From the NCBI RefSeq assembly GCF_000520955.1, contig NZ_JACC01000002.1:214664-278663 (forward strand): a stretch of 64,000 bases of DNA, given 5' to 3'. The translations under genes and the position numbers were made by a program. The notes under the pieces are model-generated. The model worked only from the letters and a program-made list of their open reading frames with translations, did not search any database and was not told the origin of the DNA. Within the stretch, counting starts at the first letter, position 1. The number at the start of each line of letters is the position of its first letter. This document shows, in pieces, positions 1-9,738 of this stretch. Source of the stretch: Aquimarina pacifica (GTDB lineage Bacteria; Bacteroidota; Bacteroidia; Flavobacteriales; Flavobacteriaceae).

Positions 1-1
1 T

Positions 2-730
2 AAGTTTACCAAAAAAGGTGGTATAGAAATTTTTTCTCAAATACATGATAACAAATCACTTATAATAAGTATTAAAGATACAGGAATAGGTATAGATCCT
101 AAAGATCAAGAATTAATATTTAGAAACTTTTCGCAATCAGAAAAAGAGGTTACAAAAAGTTATGATGGATTGGGATTAGGATTATCTATTGCTTTAAAAA
201 GCGCAAAATTAATTAACGGTACTATTACCTTTGAGTCTACTCAAAACAAAGGTTCTTGCTTTACGCTAACCATACCATATCATCCCATTTTTAATCCTAA
301 CTCAATCAATTCCTCAGAAAATGATTCTAAAATTACAAATACCCCTATAAAACAAGTTATTCTTATTGTTGAAGACGGTAACGTGAATTTTTTATTTCTA
401 AAAACTCTTTTATTAAAAATGAAAGAATATAAATTTGTAATACATAGAGCAGAAAATGGAAAAGAAGCGGTAGATATTTGTGAGAACAATGAACATATTG
501 ATTTAATACTAATGGATATTAGGATGCCAATAATGGATGGGTATACCGCTACCAGAAAAATAAAAAAAATCAGACCAGGTATTCCTATCGTAGCCCAAAC
601 TGCATATTCTACAAAAGAAGATATACAAAAAGCACTCAATGCAGGCTGTGACGACTTCGTTTCTAAACCTGTAGATCAAAAACTCCTAAAACCGATAATT
701 AATAAATATTTTTCTTTTCTCTCTAAATAG
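2..730 (+). CDS. Hybrid sensor histidine kinase, C-terminal part (truncated by window edge)
   Basis: The frame is open from the first bases of the window, so this is the 3' end of a longer gene. The TTG at 170 is internal and not a start. The translation shows the end of an N box (KFT), a G1 box (DTGIGI near 92-110), an F box and a G2 box (GLGLGLS), which together form a HATPase_c ATP-binding domain. A receiver domain follows from about nucleotide 356, with an acidic ED pair, a phospho-acceptor Asp in LMDIRMP (near 514), a conserved Thr (QTA) and a Lys in SKPV. The protein should autophosphorylate and pass phosphate to its own receiver. Its sensor and dimerisation domains lie outside the window, so the signal is unknown. 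Confidence 0.9.
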   Translation, partial: KFTKKGGIEIFSQIHDNKSLIISIKDTGIGIDPKDQELIFRNFSQSEKEVTKSYDGLGLGLSIALKSAKLINGTITFESTQNKGSCFTLTIPYHPIFNPNSINSSENDSKITNTPIKQVILIVEDGNVNFLFLKTLLLKMKEYKFVIHRAENGKEAVDICENNEHIDLILMDIRMPIMDGYTATRKIKKIRPGIPIVAQTAYSTKEDIQKALNAGCDDFVSKPVDQKLLKPIINKYFSFLSK

Positions 731-744
731 ATCTTTGCGGTATC

Positions 745-1569
745 ATGACAATTCTTCAAGAATACTTGGGTTTTCTTAACAGCAAACCCTTATTTGACAA
801 CTCATCTTTTTTTGAGTTTCCTCAATTCAATATAGAAAGCATTAAAAAAAAACCTTTTCCTAAGAATTTAGATATTACTATCCAAGAAAATCAAGTATTA
901 GGTAAAAGAATAGAACATTTTTTTGAGTACGCTGTTAACGCTTCTGAACAATATAAAATCATCGATAAAAACATACAAGTATTTAACGGTAAAACTACGA
1001 TTGGAGAAATCGATTTTTTAGTACAGGATGTAAATACAAAAGAAGCAATACATATAGAGTTGGTATACAAATTCTACGTATATGATCCAACCATCGATAG
1101 TGAACTTGAGAGATGGATAGGTCCCAATAAAAAAGATTCTTTATTACAAAAAGTAGCCAAGCTAAAAACTAAACAACTTCCGTTACTTTATAAAAATGAA
1201 ACTAAAAATTTGTTAGAAACTATGGGGCTAAATGTTCAGGAAATCAGTCAACAAGTTTGTTATATTGGTAACCTTTTTATTCCTTTTTCTTACAACACCA
1301 AAAAAATCCCTGAAATTAATAATCAATGTATTGTAGGGTTTTGGATTGCTTTTAACATGTTTACAGTCGACAATTACGGGCACTATGAATTCTATATCCC
1401 TCCTAAAAGAAGCTGGATGATTAATCCACAAAATAATACAACTTGGTATTCTTATACCGATATTCTAGTTCAAATTAAAGAATCTATACTTCTTAAGAAA
1501 TCACCCTTGGTGTGGATAAAAGAAACTACCAATAATTCATTTAATCGATTCTTTATTACTTGGTGGTAA
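745..1569 (+). CDS. DUF1853 family protein
   Basis: This 274-residue soluble protein starts 14 bp after the kinase stop and is probably co-transcribed with it. The central block, with LGKRIEHFFEYAVNASEQY near residues 52-70, GEIDFL near 89 and HIELVYKFY near 105, followed by WIGPNKKDSLLQK, is characteristic of DUF1853. Those acidic and Lys positions (E..D..E.VYK) resemble a PD-(D/E)XK nuclease core, which has been suggested for the family, but no activity can be read from this sequence. There is no signal peptide or membrane segment. The family assignment is from memory of the conserved block; the biological role is unknown. Confidence 0.78.
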   Translation: MTILQEYLGFLNSKPLFDNSSFFEFPQFNIESIKKKPFPKNLDITIQENQVLGKRIEHFFEYAVNASEQYKIIDKNIQVFNGKTTIGEIDFLVQDVNTKEAIHIELVYKFYVYDPTIDSELERWIGPNKKDSLLQKVAKLKTKQLPLLYKNETKNLLETMGLNVQEISQQVCYIGNLFIPFSYNTKKIPEINNQCIVGFWIAFNMFTVDNYGHYEFYIPPKRSWMINPQNNTTWYSYTDILVQIKESILLKKSPLVWIKETTNNSFNRFFITWW

Positions 1570-1721
1570 ATAAAAATCCTAAGTTACCAATGATACTACA
1601 CCATACCACAATAATCCCTATAAAACGCTATCCTAGATCATTGTGATATGATATAAACCTAGTAAGTAACCAAAAAAATCTATAAAAACGACGATCAAGA
1701 GGGTTACCTTCTATTTTTTTA

Positions 1722-3185
1722 TTAAAGGTCTCTAATATAACTCCCATAAAGATCCTTAAATTGAAAACCTTCTGAAAGCCTATACTTACTTAACTTTTTA
1801 TACTCTACCAATCCCCATAGCAAAAATTCCTTCATAAAATAGCTGTCCTCACTATTAATATCAGATTGATATTCTTTTATCAGGTCATTTAATGGTGCGA
1901 TAGAATCTAATTTTTCCTTATATAATGTATCTGGTATATCGTCCAATAATTCAAAACCACTCTGATCAAAAAACCAATTTATCAATTCTTGAAAAGGACT
2001 CTCATAGTCCTCTTTTTCTAATTTTTCTATTTTAGGAAAATAATCAGAGAACATTGTCTTAACTGCATCAGAAATTAAAGAAAGTGCAACTGTTGCGGCT
2101 CCTTCCTGTTCTCCTTCATATACTAATTCTACTTTACCAGTAATTGCAGGAACAATCCCCATAAAATCACTTAATCGTAATGTTGTTCCTTCTTGCCCCG
2201 ACTGCAACGCTCTATGTTCGGCAGCACTCAATAAGTTTTGATAAGCAGTAATACTCATTCTTGCACTCACACCACTTTTATGATCTATAAACTCACTATC
2301 ACGTGCTTCGAAACCTATTTGTTCTAACAAGTATTTTGCCAACTCTGGTACATGCACAAGGTTTGATTGCCTAGAATCAAGTTTTGCTTCTTGTTGTGTA
2401 ATCGTTTTAGCTACTTCTATTGTTTCTGGATAATGTGTAATTATCTGAGATCCGATTCTATCTTTTAACGGTGTTACAATACTTCCTCTATTTGTATAGT
2501 CTTCTGGGTTGGCTGTAAATACAAATTGAATATCTAATGGTAACCTAAGCTTAAAACCTCTAATTTGAATATCGCCTTCTTGCAAAATATTAAATAGTGC
2601 CACTTGTATTCTTGCTTGTAAATCTGGTAACTCATTGATTACAAAAATACTTCTATTTGCACGAGGTATCATACCAAAATGTATTACTCTATCATCAGCA
2701 TAACTTAGTTTTAGATTTGCAGCTTTAATAGGATCCACATCACCTATAATATCAGCGACAGTAACATCAGGAGTTGCTAACTTTTCTGCGAATCGATCTG
2801 ATCTATGTAACCAACCAATAGGGGTATCATCTCCCATCTCCTTTATTAAGTCTGTGGCATATCTAGATATAGGAGCAAGAGGGTCATCGTTAATTTCTGA
2901 ACCTTCAATAACAGGAATCCACTCATCTAAGAGGTTAATCATTTGTCTTGCCAAACGTGTTTTTGCCTGACCACGAAGTCCTAATAAATTTATATTATGT
3001 CTAGAAAGAATTGCTCTTTCTAATTCTGGTATCACAGTATTTTCGTATCCATGAATCCCTGTAAAAGTTTGTTCTTTGTTTGCTAGTTTATCCCTTAAGT
3101 TATTCCTAAGTTCATCCTTAATTGAAATACTTGTATAGCCAGCCTCTTTTAGCTGACCCAATGTTTTTATGTTTTCAAATTTCAT
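1722..3185 (-). CDS. AAA+ ATPase, magnesium-chelatase subunit I-like
   Basis: A 487-residue ATPase with Walker A GLRGQAKT (residues 69-76), a Walker B-like strand IFVINELP (180-187, with Asn where Asp is usual before Glu185), sensor-1 TANPED (Asn226) and the LKDRIGSQI arginine segment near 240. This order is that of the BchI/ChlI-type helix-2-insert AAA+ clade. It lies 133 bp downstream of a VWA-domain gene on the same strand. Such ATPase-VWA pairs are believed to act as metal-insertion or complex-remodelling machines, with the VWA protein as adaptor. No chlorophyll genes are present, so true magnesium chelatase activity is unlikely and the substrate is unknown. Confidence 0.85.
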   Translation of the reverse strand: MKFENIKTLGQLKEAGYTSISIKDELRNNLRDKLANKEQTFTGIHGYENTVIPELERAILSRHNINLLGLRGQAKTRLARQMINLLDEWIPVIEGSEINDDPLAPISRYATDLIKEMGDDTPIGWLHRSDRFAEKLATPDVTVADIIGDVDPIKAANLKLSYADDRVIHFGMIPRANRSIFVINELPDLQARIQVALFNILQEGDIQIRGFKLRLPLDIQFVFTANPEDYTNRGSIVTPLKDRIGSQIITHYPETIEVAKTITQQEAKLDSRQSNLVHVPELAKYLLEQIGFEARDSEFIDHKSGVSARMSITAYQNLLSAAEHRALQSGQEGTTLRLSDFMGIVPAITGKVELVYEGEQEGAATVALSLISDAVKTMFSDYFPKIEKLEKEDYESPFQELINWFFDQSGFELLDDIPDTLYKEKLDSIAPLNDLIKEYQSDINSEDSYFMKEFLLWGLVEYKKLSKYRLSEGFQFKDLYGSYIRDL

Positions 3186-3318
3186 ATAATTATCTTTTAG
3201 AAGGAAATCAAAATATTGTATTAAGTGTTATTACAAAGAGTAATACATATAAGACCAATGGGATCGTATAGTATAGCACTTAATTTTTCTCCTTCTTTTG
3301 GGTATCATTGATTTATAA

Positions 3319-4446
3319 TTATCCTTTAATTCTTTTTTTTCTATTTGACTCATAATCCTCAAAAATCATTTCACCTAATCCTTTTAAACCGGTATAGAAC
3401 GCCTTACCTTGATTAGCTTGTGTAAACTCTCTTACAAACTTCATTAAATAAGGGTCTTGCGCAATCATAAAAGTAGTTATAGGGATATGAAGTTTTCTAG
3501 CCTGCTGGGCCATCATATAACACTTGTTGACGATATGCATATCCAGTCCATTACTATTTTTATAGTATTGACCATCAGGCATTCGCAGACAACTTGGTTT
3601 TCCATCTGTTATCATAAAAATTTGTTTATTCGTATTACGCTTTCTGCGCAGCATATCCATGGCAAGTTGCAACCCTGCCACAGTATTTGTATGATATGGT
3701 CCTACTTGTAAATAAGGTAAATCTTTGATTGCAATTGGCCAAGCATCATTTCCGAATACCAATATATCTAGGGTGTCTTTTGGATATCTTGTTGTAATAA
3801 GTTCTGCTAAAGCCATAGCAACTTTTTTTGCCGGAGTAATACGGTCTTCGCCATACAAAATCATACTATGACTGATATCTATCATCAATACTGTACTCAT
3901 TTGTGCTTTGAACTGAGTCTCTTCTACAACAAGATCATCTTCGGTAAGGTTTAAGTCTCCAATACCATGGTTTATTTGTGCATTTTTAAGACTTTCTGTT
4001 ATAGATATACGTTCTAGAGAATCTCCGTATTGATATCCTCTAAATTCACCAGAATGCTCATCTCCTCTTCCTATATAACTTGTCCTATGATTTCCTGATC
4101 CACTGCGTCTTAGTTTTCCGAAGATTTGATCCAACGCCCTTTTACGAATTGCCTGCTCTGTTTTAGCAGTAATAGAAATACCTGACTTTCCGTCGGGTTT
4201 TATCTCTTCTCGAATATATCCCTTCTTCTTTAGATCTTCTACAAAATCATCGAGTGTGTAATCTTCGCTTGTTAGCTTATACTCGCGATCTAACTCTTTC
4301 ATCCAATCTAATGCTTCATCAAGATCACCAGAAGTATGCGTTATAACTTCTTGAAAAATATCAAAAAGCTTATCAAATATGGATTCTTCTGGAGATTCAT
4401 AGATTTTAAAAGAAAAGCCTTTTTTAATTTTTTTTTTCTCTCTCAT
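3319..4446 (-). CDS. VWA-domain protein partnering the AAA+ ATPase
   Basis: 375 residues. The N-terminal ~180 residues are charged and helical. A von Willebrand factor A domain follows with a complete MIDAS start DISHS (residues 190-194), a TNT segment and the downstream Asp in ITDGKP, so divalent-metal binding is expected. There is no signal peptide or membrane span, so it is cytoplasmic. It is the first gene of a minus-strand pair with the AAA+ ATPase that ends at 1722. By analogy with ChlD/ChlI and MoxR/VWA systems it probably recruits the target to the ATPase. The target is not encoded nearby. A second, distinct MoxR system sits at 31-33 kb. Confidence 0.82.
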   Translation of the reverse strand: MREKKKIKKGFSFKIYESPEESIFDKLFDIFQEVITHTSGDLDEALDWMKELDREYKLTSEDYTLDDFVEDLKKKGYIREEIKPDGKSGISITAKTEQAIRKRALDQIFGKLRRSGSGNHRTSYIGRGDEHSGEFRGYQYGDSLERISITESLKNAQINHGIGDLNLTEDDLVVEETQFKAQMSTVLMIDISHSMILYGEDRITPAKKVAMALAELITTRYPKDTLDILVFGNDAWPIAIKDLPYLQVGPYHTNTVAGLQLAMDMLRRKRNTNKQIFMITDGKPSCLRMPDGQYYKNSNGLDMHIVNKCYMMAQQARKLHIPITTFMIAQDPYLMKFVREFTQANQGKAFYTGLKGLGEMIFEDYESNRKKRIKG

Positions 4447-4958
4447 AAGTTAAAGTTAGTACATTTTTCAAAAAAAAAGGAATATGTACGCATATATGAA
4501 CTTATAATTAACATTTGTTTGAGGAAATAAAAAAGAACTATAGTAGCTGAAAGATTATAATTCTATTGAAGTATTAAAATTAGTAACCTTCATATACTAG
4601 AATATCTCTACTGATCATGAGATGCATAGCAGTAAGAAATTTCAAAAACAAGATTTTTCCTTGAGTAAAGGAACTATTATTATGTATCTACATAGTTCCT
4701 TCAATGAGGTGCAAAATTGTTCTTTTTATTTAAACAGATATCATAATAAGAATTAAAATTTAATAAATATTACATTTATTTTAACAAAACAATATTATAT
4801 CAAAGAGCGATAAAGCATTAATTTTATAAATACCCCTTTTTTAAGATATTGCAATTATCCAAAGTACTAAGACAAACTTTATGAATATATATAAACCCTA
4901 TGTAATTACGTAGAATATAAAATTGATACAACTATGTAATTTACAAAATCGAAAGATT
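4447..4958. other. Intergenic region with a 10-bp hairpin
   Basis: About 510 bases between the divergent VWA gene and a small exported protein gene. The only clear structure is an inverted repeat: AAGGAACTAT at 4668-4677 and ATAGTTCCTT at 4692-4701 around a 14-base loop. It has no T-run, so it is not an obvious terminator. No supported gene was found; the short reading frame at 4336-4530 is antisense to the VWA gene and highly basic. Confidence 0.6.
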
Positions 4959-5327
4959 ATGAAAAATTACGTACTTATCATCTTATTCATGTTTTCAGGT
5001 ATAATATCGTATCCAAAGACACCAATAGGTGATCAAATATATTCTAAGCATACTCCTACCCTATTTCAGACTCCAAAAGATCGTGAATTATCTACTCAAG
5101 AGGTTAAACAAAGAGGTATTGACCTTATGGTCAATCGAATTATCGAAAACCAGAATGAAATTGATTTAAAAAAAATGGCACGGTCTTCTATTTTTGAAAC
5201 ATCTTATGGTTTTCGATGGAAAATGGTAAATCTTCATACTGGAAAAATTATTATTGTTAAAGTAAATAAAGACTTCGAATTAATCTCTATCCGAAAAAGT
5301 GACGCTTCTAAAGCAATGATACCCTAA
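4959..5327 (+). CDS. Small exported protein of unknown function
   Basis: I chose the ATG at 4959 over the upstream TTG at 4923 because it places a signal peptide (MKNYVLIILFMFSG...) at the N-terminus. The product has 122 residues, and the mature part is polar and rich in Lys and Ile with no cysteines. I do not recognise a family. It stands alone between a long intergenic region and a transporter gene about 220 bp downstream, so no operon partner suggests a role. Confidence 0.6.
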   Translation: MKNYVLIILFMFSGIISYPKTPIGDQIYSKHTPTLFQTPKDRELSTQEVKQRGIDLMVNRIIENQNEIDLKKMARSSIFETSYGFRWKMVNLHTGKIIIVKVNKDFELISIRKSDASKAMIP

Positions 5328-5551
5328 CCCATTTGATATTCATGTAATCAAAAGTAAAGCCTATTGCATTAAAACTTACATTACTCTAAAAGTATGATCG
5401 TTAAGAGAAGTGGGCTTTAATTAAAATTATTTTGGTTTACCTAAGTGAATATATATACCTTTACTAATAATCCTAATTCTGATATAAAATAACTATAGAA
5501 GAATTAGCTTTATAATGTACTATAAGTATATATCCATATGATCGTTCTTAA

Positions 5552-7033
5552 ATGCAAATGACCTTCAATATCAAAAAAACAGGACTTGTATTGGGTCCTT
5601 TACTTTTTTTTCTAACATTATTTTTTTTTCATCCTGATGGGTTATCCATAGAGGCAAATGCTATTTTGGCTAGTACCTTATGGGTTGCAATTTGGTGGAT
5701 TACTGAAGCCATTCCTATTGCTGCTACTTCTTTGTTACCGATTGTTTTGTTTCCTTTATCTGGTGGATTAGATATTAAAAGCACGACAGCTGCCTTTGGT
5801 AACCACACAATTTTTCTGTATGCCGGTGGGTTTATTTTGGCTATTGGGATAGAACGTTGGGGCTTGCATAAAAGAATTGCCTTAAATATCATCAATGCCA
5901 TAGGAACCAATATAAAGACTATGATCTTGGGTTTTATGATTGCAACGGCCTTTTTGTCAATGTGGATATCAAATACAGCCACTTCTGTGATGATGTTACC
6001 CATTGGTATAGCTATAATCAATGCACTTACTGATAACCCTGAGACGATAGAAAATGAAAATAAAATCTTCGGAAAAGCATTGATGCTTAGCATTGCATAT
6101 AGTGCATCTATAGGCGGTATTGCTTCTCTAATAGGTACACCAACTAACCTTATCCTAGCAAATATTGTAAAAGAAGCTTATAATTATGAAATTACATTTG
6201 TTAATTGGATCATCATAGGATTACCTATTTCTGTCCTCTTACTTATCATTTGTTGGTATTATTTGGTTGAAGTTGCATTCTCTTTTAAGCAAAAACAATT
6301 TCCTGGTGGCAAAGATGAAGTAAAAAGTCAGTTACAAAAATTAGGAAAACTCTCTTATGAAGAAAAATGGGTATTAGTTATCTTCGTTTGTACGGCCTTA
6401 GCATGGATCTCTAGGTCCTTTCTTCTTCAACCTATATTTCCTGCTATAGACGATACCATTATTGCTATAACTGCGGCGATCTTACTGTTTTTAATTCCGA
6501 GTAAGAAAAAAGGAATACCGCTAATGGATTGGAAATCTGCCGTACAGCTTCCATGGGGTATCTTATTACTTTTCGGAGGTGGACTTTCACTAGCCATTGG
6601 TTTCAAAACATCTGGACTTGCTCTTTGGATTGGAACTCAAATGATCCTCTTACAAGGAACATACCTCATTCTTTTGCTTATCATTATTATTGCCATGGTC
6701 AATTTTTTAACAGAAATCACATCGAATGTTGCAACCACTTCTATGTTACTTCCCGTATTGGCTTCTATGGCATTATCTCTAGATATTCACCCTTTTATAC
6801 TAATGATTGGTGCAACAATATCTGCATCATGTGCTTTTATGCTGCCTGTGGCCACACCACCGAATGCAATCGTATTTGGAGCAGGATACTTAACCATTCC
6901 TGATATGATAAAAAAAGGATTCTGGTTGAATATTTTATCTATTGTTATTATTACAATTCTTGTGTATTATGCCGTTCCTTATTTTTGGGAATTTGATGCT
7001 TTTTCGTTTCCCGAAACATTTAGAAACGAATAA
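5552..7033 (+). CDS. DASS/SLC13-family sodium:carboxylate symporter
   Basis: 493 residues with about 11-12 hydrophobic segments. The two signature helix-breaking motifs of the divalent-anion:Na+ symporter family are visible: SNT at residues 140-142 (WISNTATSVMMLP) and SNV at 391-393 (TSNVATTSMLLP), each followed by a Met/Leu-rich helix. These motifs coordinate sodium and substrate in VcINDY-like transporters. The likely job is Na+-coupled uptake of dicarboxylates such as succinate or malate, although sulfate or other anions cannot be excluded from sequence alone. An in-frame ATG two codons downstream is an alternative start. The gene appears monocistronic; the next gene is convergent. Confidence 0.9.
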   Translation: MQMTFNIKKTGLVLGPLLFFLTLFFFHPDGLSIEANAILASTLWVAIWWITEAIPIAATSLLPIVLFPLSGGLDIKSTTAAFGNHTIFLYAGGFILAIGIERWGLHKRIALNIINAIGTNIKTMILGFMIATAFLSMWISNTATSVMMLPIGIAIINALTDNPETIENENKIFGKALMLSIAYSASIGGIASLIGTPTNLILANIVKEAYNYEITFVNWIIIGLPISVLLLIICWYYLVEVAFSFKQKQFPGGKDEVKSQLQKLGKLSYEEKWVLVIFVCTALAWISRSFLLQPIFPAIDDTIIAITAAILLFLIPSKKKGIPLMDWKSAVQLPWGILLLFGGGLSLAIGFKTSGLALWIGTQMILLQGTYLILLLIIIIAMVNFLTEITSNVATTSMLLPVLASMALSLDIHPFILMIGATISASCAFMLPVATPPNAIVFGAGYLTIPDMIKKGFWLNILSIVIITILVYYAVPYFWEFDAFSFPETFRNE

Positions 7034-7076
7034 AAAAGGAAAAATAACTATAATATCAATAATCACATTTTCGTAT

Positions 7077-7319
7077 TTATTGTATCCCAGTCAGGATTGC
7101 CTTCACTGTTTCATAATCCTCCTCATACTCCCAATATACAATTCTATTAAAGGCATATGAAATTAAAATAAATTTTTCACTGACCGAAAAAATCCTGTCT
7201 ACAGCAACCAACTTTTTTGATGCTGTATCAACTTGCACTTCCTCTGTAATTTCCTGGTTTTCTGAATCATAACCATGTACAACTGTATGGTTTTTAAGAG
7301 TAAGTTCTATATATTTCAT
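7077..7319 (-). CDS. Small acidic protein of unknown function
   Basis: 80 residues, ATG start, no signal peptide. The sequence alternates beta-strand-like stretches (YIELTLKNHTVV, KLVAVDRIFSV) and ends with an acidic WEYEEDYE segment, consistent with a small soluble beta-rich fold. It is convergent with the transporter gene, whose stop is 43 bp away. No family was recognised. I list it as real because its composition is protein-like and it does not shadow another gene. Confidence 0.55.
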   Translation of the reverse strand: MKYIELTLKNHTVVHGYDSENQEITEEVQVDTASKKLVAVDRIFSVSEKFILISYAFNRIVYWEYEEDYETVKAILTGIQ

Positions 7320-7459
7320 TACTTTTTATATTACTTAATAATAGTATTTAGAATTTAAATAAGAGTTGGTATAAATGTAATTGATTTCATCTTAACAACT
7401 ATTTAAGATCTCTTTATTTTGATTATAAGTATTTTAATATCTCAATTTTAACTAAAAAA

Positions 7460-8233
7460 ATGTTTCGTTTCGCTTTTCAACTACTGACTATTATTTTCTG
7501 TATTTCTGCTTTTGCACAGAAAAAAAACACCATTATTTATACAGGTAATATGGGAGTCTTGATTTATAATGATCGATTTTCTGTATTAATTGATGGGCTT
7601 CATGAAGAATATGGTGTTGATTATGTATTTCCTTCTCAGGAGCTAGTAAAAAAAATTAATACCAAGTTTAAACCCGACGTAATTTTATTTACACATCATC
7701 ACGGTGATCATTTTAGTAATCGATTAGCCACAGAATATTTACAAAATAATTCTGAAGCACTACTTTTTGGTCCTAAACAGGTTACCAAAAACCTCTCTGA
7801 ATTCGGAAAAAGAATTACTACTATTAATACAAAAAATTATGATAAACAAACCCAGAAATTAAAGAATACAACAATAACAGGTATGAAACTTAATCATGTC
7901 GGAAAAAGGCACGAAGCAGTCCAAAATGTTGGGTATATCATAGAACAAAATAAAATAAGGATACTTCATGTAGGAGACACCGACTGGTTTGAAGAAATCA
8001 ATTTATTCGAACAACTAAGTTTATCAAGCGAGAATATTGATATTCTTATTCTTCCGTACTGGATGCTATTGCAAAATAGTGCCCCCGAATTGATCAAAAA
8101 ATATATACACCCTAAACACTTAATTGCAACTCATATACCTCCTAAAATAGAAAACAATGAGCTTTTAGAATTACGAAAAAAATATAAAAACATCCATCTT
8201 CTTACCAATATCGAACAAGAAATACACTTCTAA
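7460..8233 (+). CDS. Secreted MBL-fold metallohydrolase
   Basis: 257 residues with a signal peptide ending near FAQ (residues 18-20). The metallo-beta-lactamase zinc motif HHHGDH is at residues 79-84, a further His lies in LNHVGKRHE, and the bridging Asp is in HVGDTDW. Beta-strands before the motif (MGVLI, FSVLIDG) fit the Lactamase_B_2/UlaG-like branch, which hydrolyses phosphoester or lactone-type substrates. The signal peptide points to the periplasm. The substrate cannot be told from sequence, and antibiotic hydrolysis is not implied. Neighbours give no pathway context. Confidence 0.82.
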   Translation: MFRFAFQLLTIIFCISAFAQKKNTIIYTGNMGVLIYNDRFSVLIDGLHEEYGVDYVFPSQELVKKINTKFKPDVILFTHHHGDHFSNRLATEYLQNNSEALLFGPKQVTKNLSEFGKRITTINTKNYDKQTQKLKNTTITGMKLNHVGKRHEAVQNVGYIIEQNKIRILHVGDTDWFEEINLFEQLSLSSENIDILILPYWMLLQNSAPELIKKYIHPKHLIATHIPPKIENNELLELRKKYKNIHLLTNIEQEIHF

Positions 8234-8400
8234 ACTTTTATAAAAATTACAAAGAAAAAATTGCTTTTTACCATTCTCATACTATGGCAGTCATAAGACA
8301 AGATTGCCTGTTTTAACTCTTTTTGGGTACAAATACTTTGTCATAAAACAAAACTACATTATCTTACAGTATTCAAAAAAGTTACTCAAATCATAAAATT

Positions 8401-9006
8401 ATGAAAACACTAAAAACAACAATCCTTATTGGTGTTATAGGATTAGCAACCATAGTAAGTTGTAAAAAAGAAAAAAAAGAAGTAGAAGTAATTAAAAAAG
8501 AAGATATCATAGAATCTGTAAAAGCGGCTGCAGAGGAAAAAATTGAAAAAGCCAAAAAAAAGTTATCAATAACTCTAGAACCCAAAAATGACAGCAATAT
8601 AACAGGATCAATAACCTTTACAGAAACAGAGGGGATTGTAAATATGGTAGCAGAGGTAAAAGGTCTTGCTGAAGGAGAACATGCTATTCATATCCATGAA
8701 AAAGCAGATTGCTCTTCTGCTGATGGTAAATCTACGGGCGGACATTGGAATCCTGGTTTAACTCCACATGGTAAATGGGGTGCAAAAGAAGGGTACCATA
8801 AAGGTGATATTGGAAATTTTAAAACTGATGCCTCTGGAATAGGAAATATTACTTTTGCGACAAACGAATGGTGCCTAGGCTGTGATGACGAAAAAAAGAA
8901 TATTATTGGTAAGGCAATTATTGTACATCAAGGAACCGATGACTTTACTTCTCAACCCTCTGGTGCAGCAGGTAGTAGAGTAAGTTGCGGAGCTATAATA
9001 CAATAG
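8401..9006 (+). CDS. sodC: Cu/Zn superoxide dismutase, lipoprotein form
   Basis: 201 residues. A lipoprotein signal ends at Cys21, followed by a Lys/Glu-rich tether (residues 22-55) that probably holds the enzyme off the membrane. The SOD_Cu domain is intact: copper ligands His97, His99, His115 (bridging) and His176; zinc ligands His115, His123, His133 and Asp136; disulfide Cys104-Cys196; and the active-site Arg193 in AGSRVSCG. It dismutates superoxide to peroxide and oxygen in the envelope. The hairpin at 9143-9165 probably ends its transcript. OxyR is encoded in this window, but there is no visible regulatory link between the two. Confidence 0.95.
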   Translation: MKTLKTTILIGVIGLATIVSCKKEKKEVEVIKKEDIIESVKAAAEEKIEKAKKKLSITLEPKNDSNITGSITFTETEGIVNMVAEVKGLAEGEHAIHIHEKADCSSADGKSTGGHWNPGLTPHGKWGAKEGYHKGDIGNFKTDASGIGNITFATNEWCLGCDDEKKNIIGKAIIVHQGTDDFTSQPSGAAGSRVSCGAIIQ

Positions 9007-9142
9007 CCAAACAGTATTCAAACACCAAGCAAAACCAGTAGCAACAACATCCCTTTCTGAATAAAAAACTCATTAATAATGTTCATTTAGAAAGCTACTG
9101 AAAAGGATGAAATGCATTCTTTATTTACAAAAAATCATATAT

Positions 9143-9170
9143 GAGTCTGCTCCCAGAGTAGACTCTTTTT
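9143..9170 (+). terminator. Rho-independent terminator after sodC
   Basis: GAGTCTGCTC (9143-9152), loop CCA, GAGTAGACTC (9156-9165), then a T-run at 9166-9170. One G-T wobble interrupts an otherwise perfect 10-bp stem. It lies 137 bp downstream of the sodC stop. Confidence 0.8.
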
Positions 9171-9249
9171 ATGTAAACTAATAAAAGTACTGTTACTAAT
9201 TCTAGATATTTATTTTTGGATAAATCTTACTAGAACTAAAAAACCCAAC

Positions 9250-9738
9250 CTAGTGAGTTTCTATTTTAATTGGTGCCTTATCTAAGGTATAATCACTCAG
9301 TAATATATCTGCCTCTTCTCTTGTAAGTTCTTTCAACTCAAAACTTTTTTTGGTTTCTCTTTCTGATAAAATTGATCTCATCAAAATTAACCTAAAGGCT
9401 TCTTTTCGTTTCTCTAGATACTCATCTGTATCGTTTTTTAAAGAAAATTTGGTATATGAATCTGCCATTGCAGACCACACGGTTATTCTTTGGTCAGGAT
9501 TAGCATTTTTTTTGATAGTCACTATAAATTCATCTAGCGATTCTGGATATACTTCGCTAAATATTTTATGTAGTCGATGAATTTTATCCAACTGCCCCTT
9601 AGTTAATGACGTATCGACCATCTCTTCTTTAAAATTTTCTTTTACTATTTTTTGATAATCTGTCGGCCCTTGTTTCTTGTGCTGACAAGCAAAAAGGGTA
9701 ATGCATATAACCATCCAAAATACGGAACGAATTTTCAT
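9250..9738 (-). CDS. Lipoprotein of unknown function
   Basis: 162 residues. The signal peptide MKIRSVFWMVICITLFAC ends in a lipobox (LFAC, Cys18), so the protein should be anchored in the envelope. The mature part is highly charged and predicted helical, with no recognisable catalytic motif. It is convergent with sodC and separated from it by the sodC terminator. I recognise no family; it may be specific to Flavobacteriaceae. Confidence 0.65.
   Translation of the reverse strand: MKIRSVFWMVICITLFACQHKKQGPTDYQKIVKENFKEEMVDTSLTKGQLDKIHRLHKIFSEVYPESLDEFIVTIKKNANPDQRITVWSAMADSYTKFSLKNDTDEYLEKRKEAFRLILMRSILSERETKKSFELKELTREEADILLSDYTLDKAPIKIETH

Noticed and set aside
170..730. Stand-alone 186-residue response regulator starting at 170
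   Set aside because: The frame is open upstream to base 2 and encodes the N, G1 and F boxes of the kinase, so the TTG at 170 is internal.
1722..3185. Sigma-54-interacting regulator
   Set aside because: No GAFTGA motif and no helix-turn-helix domain; the order of motifs fits the Mg-chelatase-I clade.
4923..4958. Longer start for the exported protein at 4959
   Set aside because: The TTG start would add 12 residues in front of the signal peptide and hide it.
6529..6903. 124-residue plus-strand frame inside the transporter gene
   Set aside because: Shadow of the DASS gene in another frame; Cys/His/Trp-rich composition typical of frameshifted reading.
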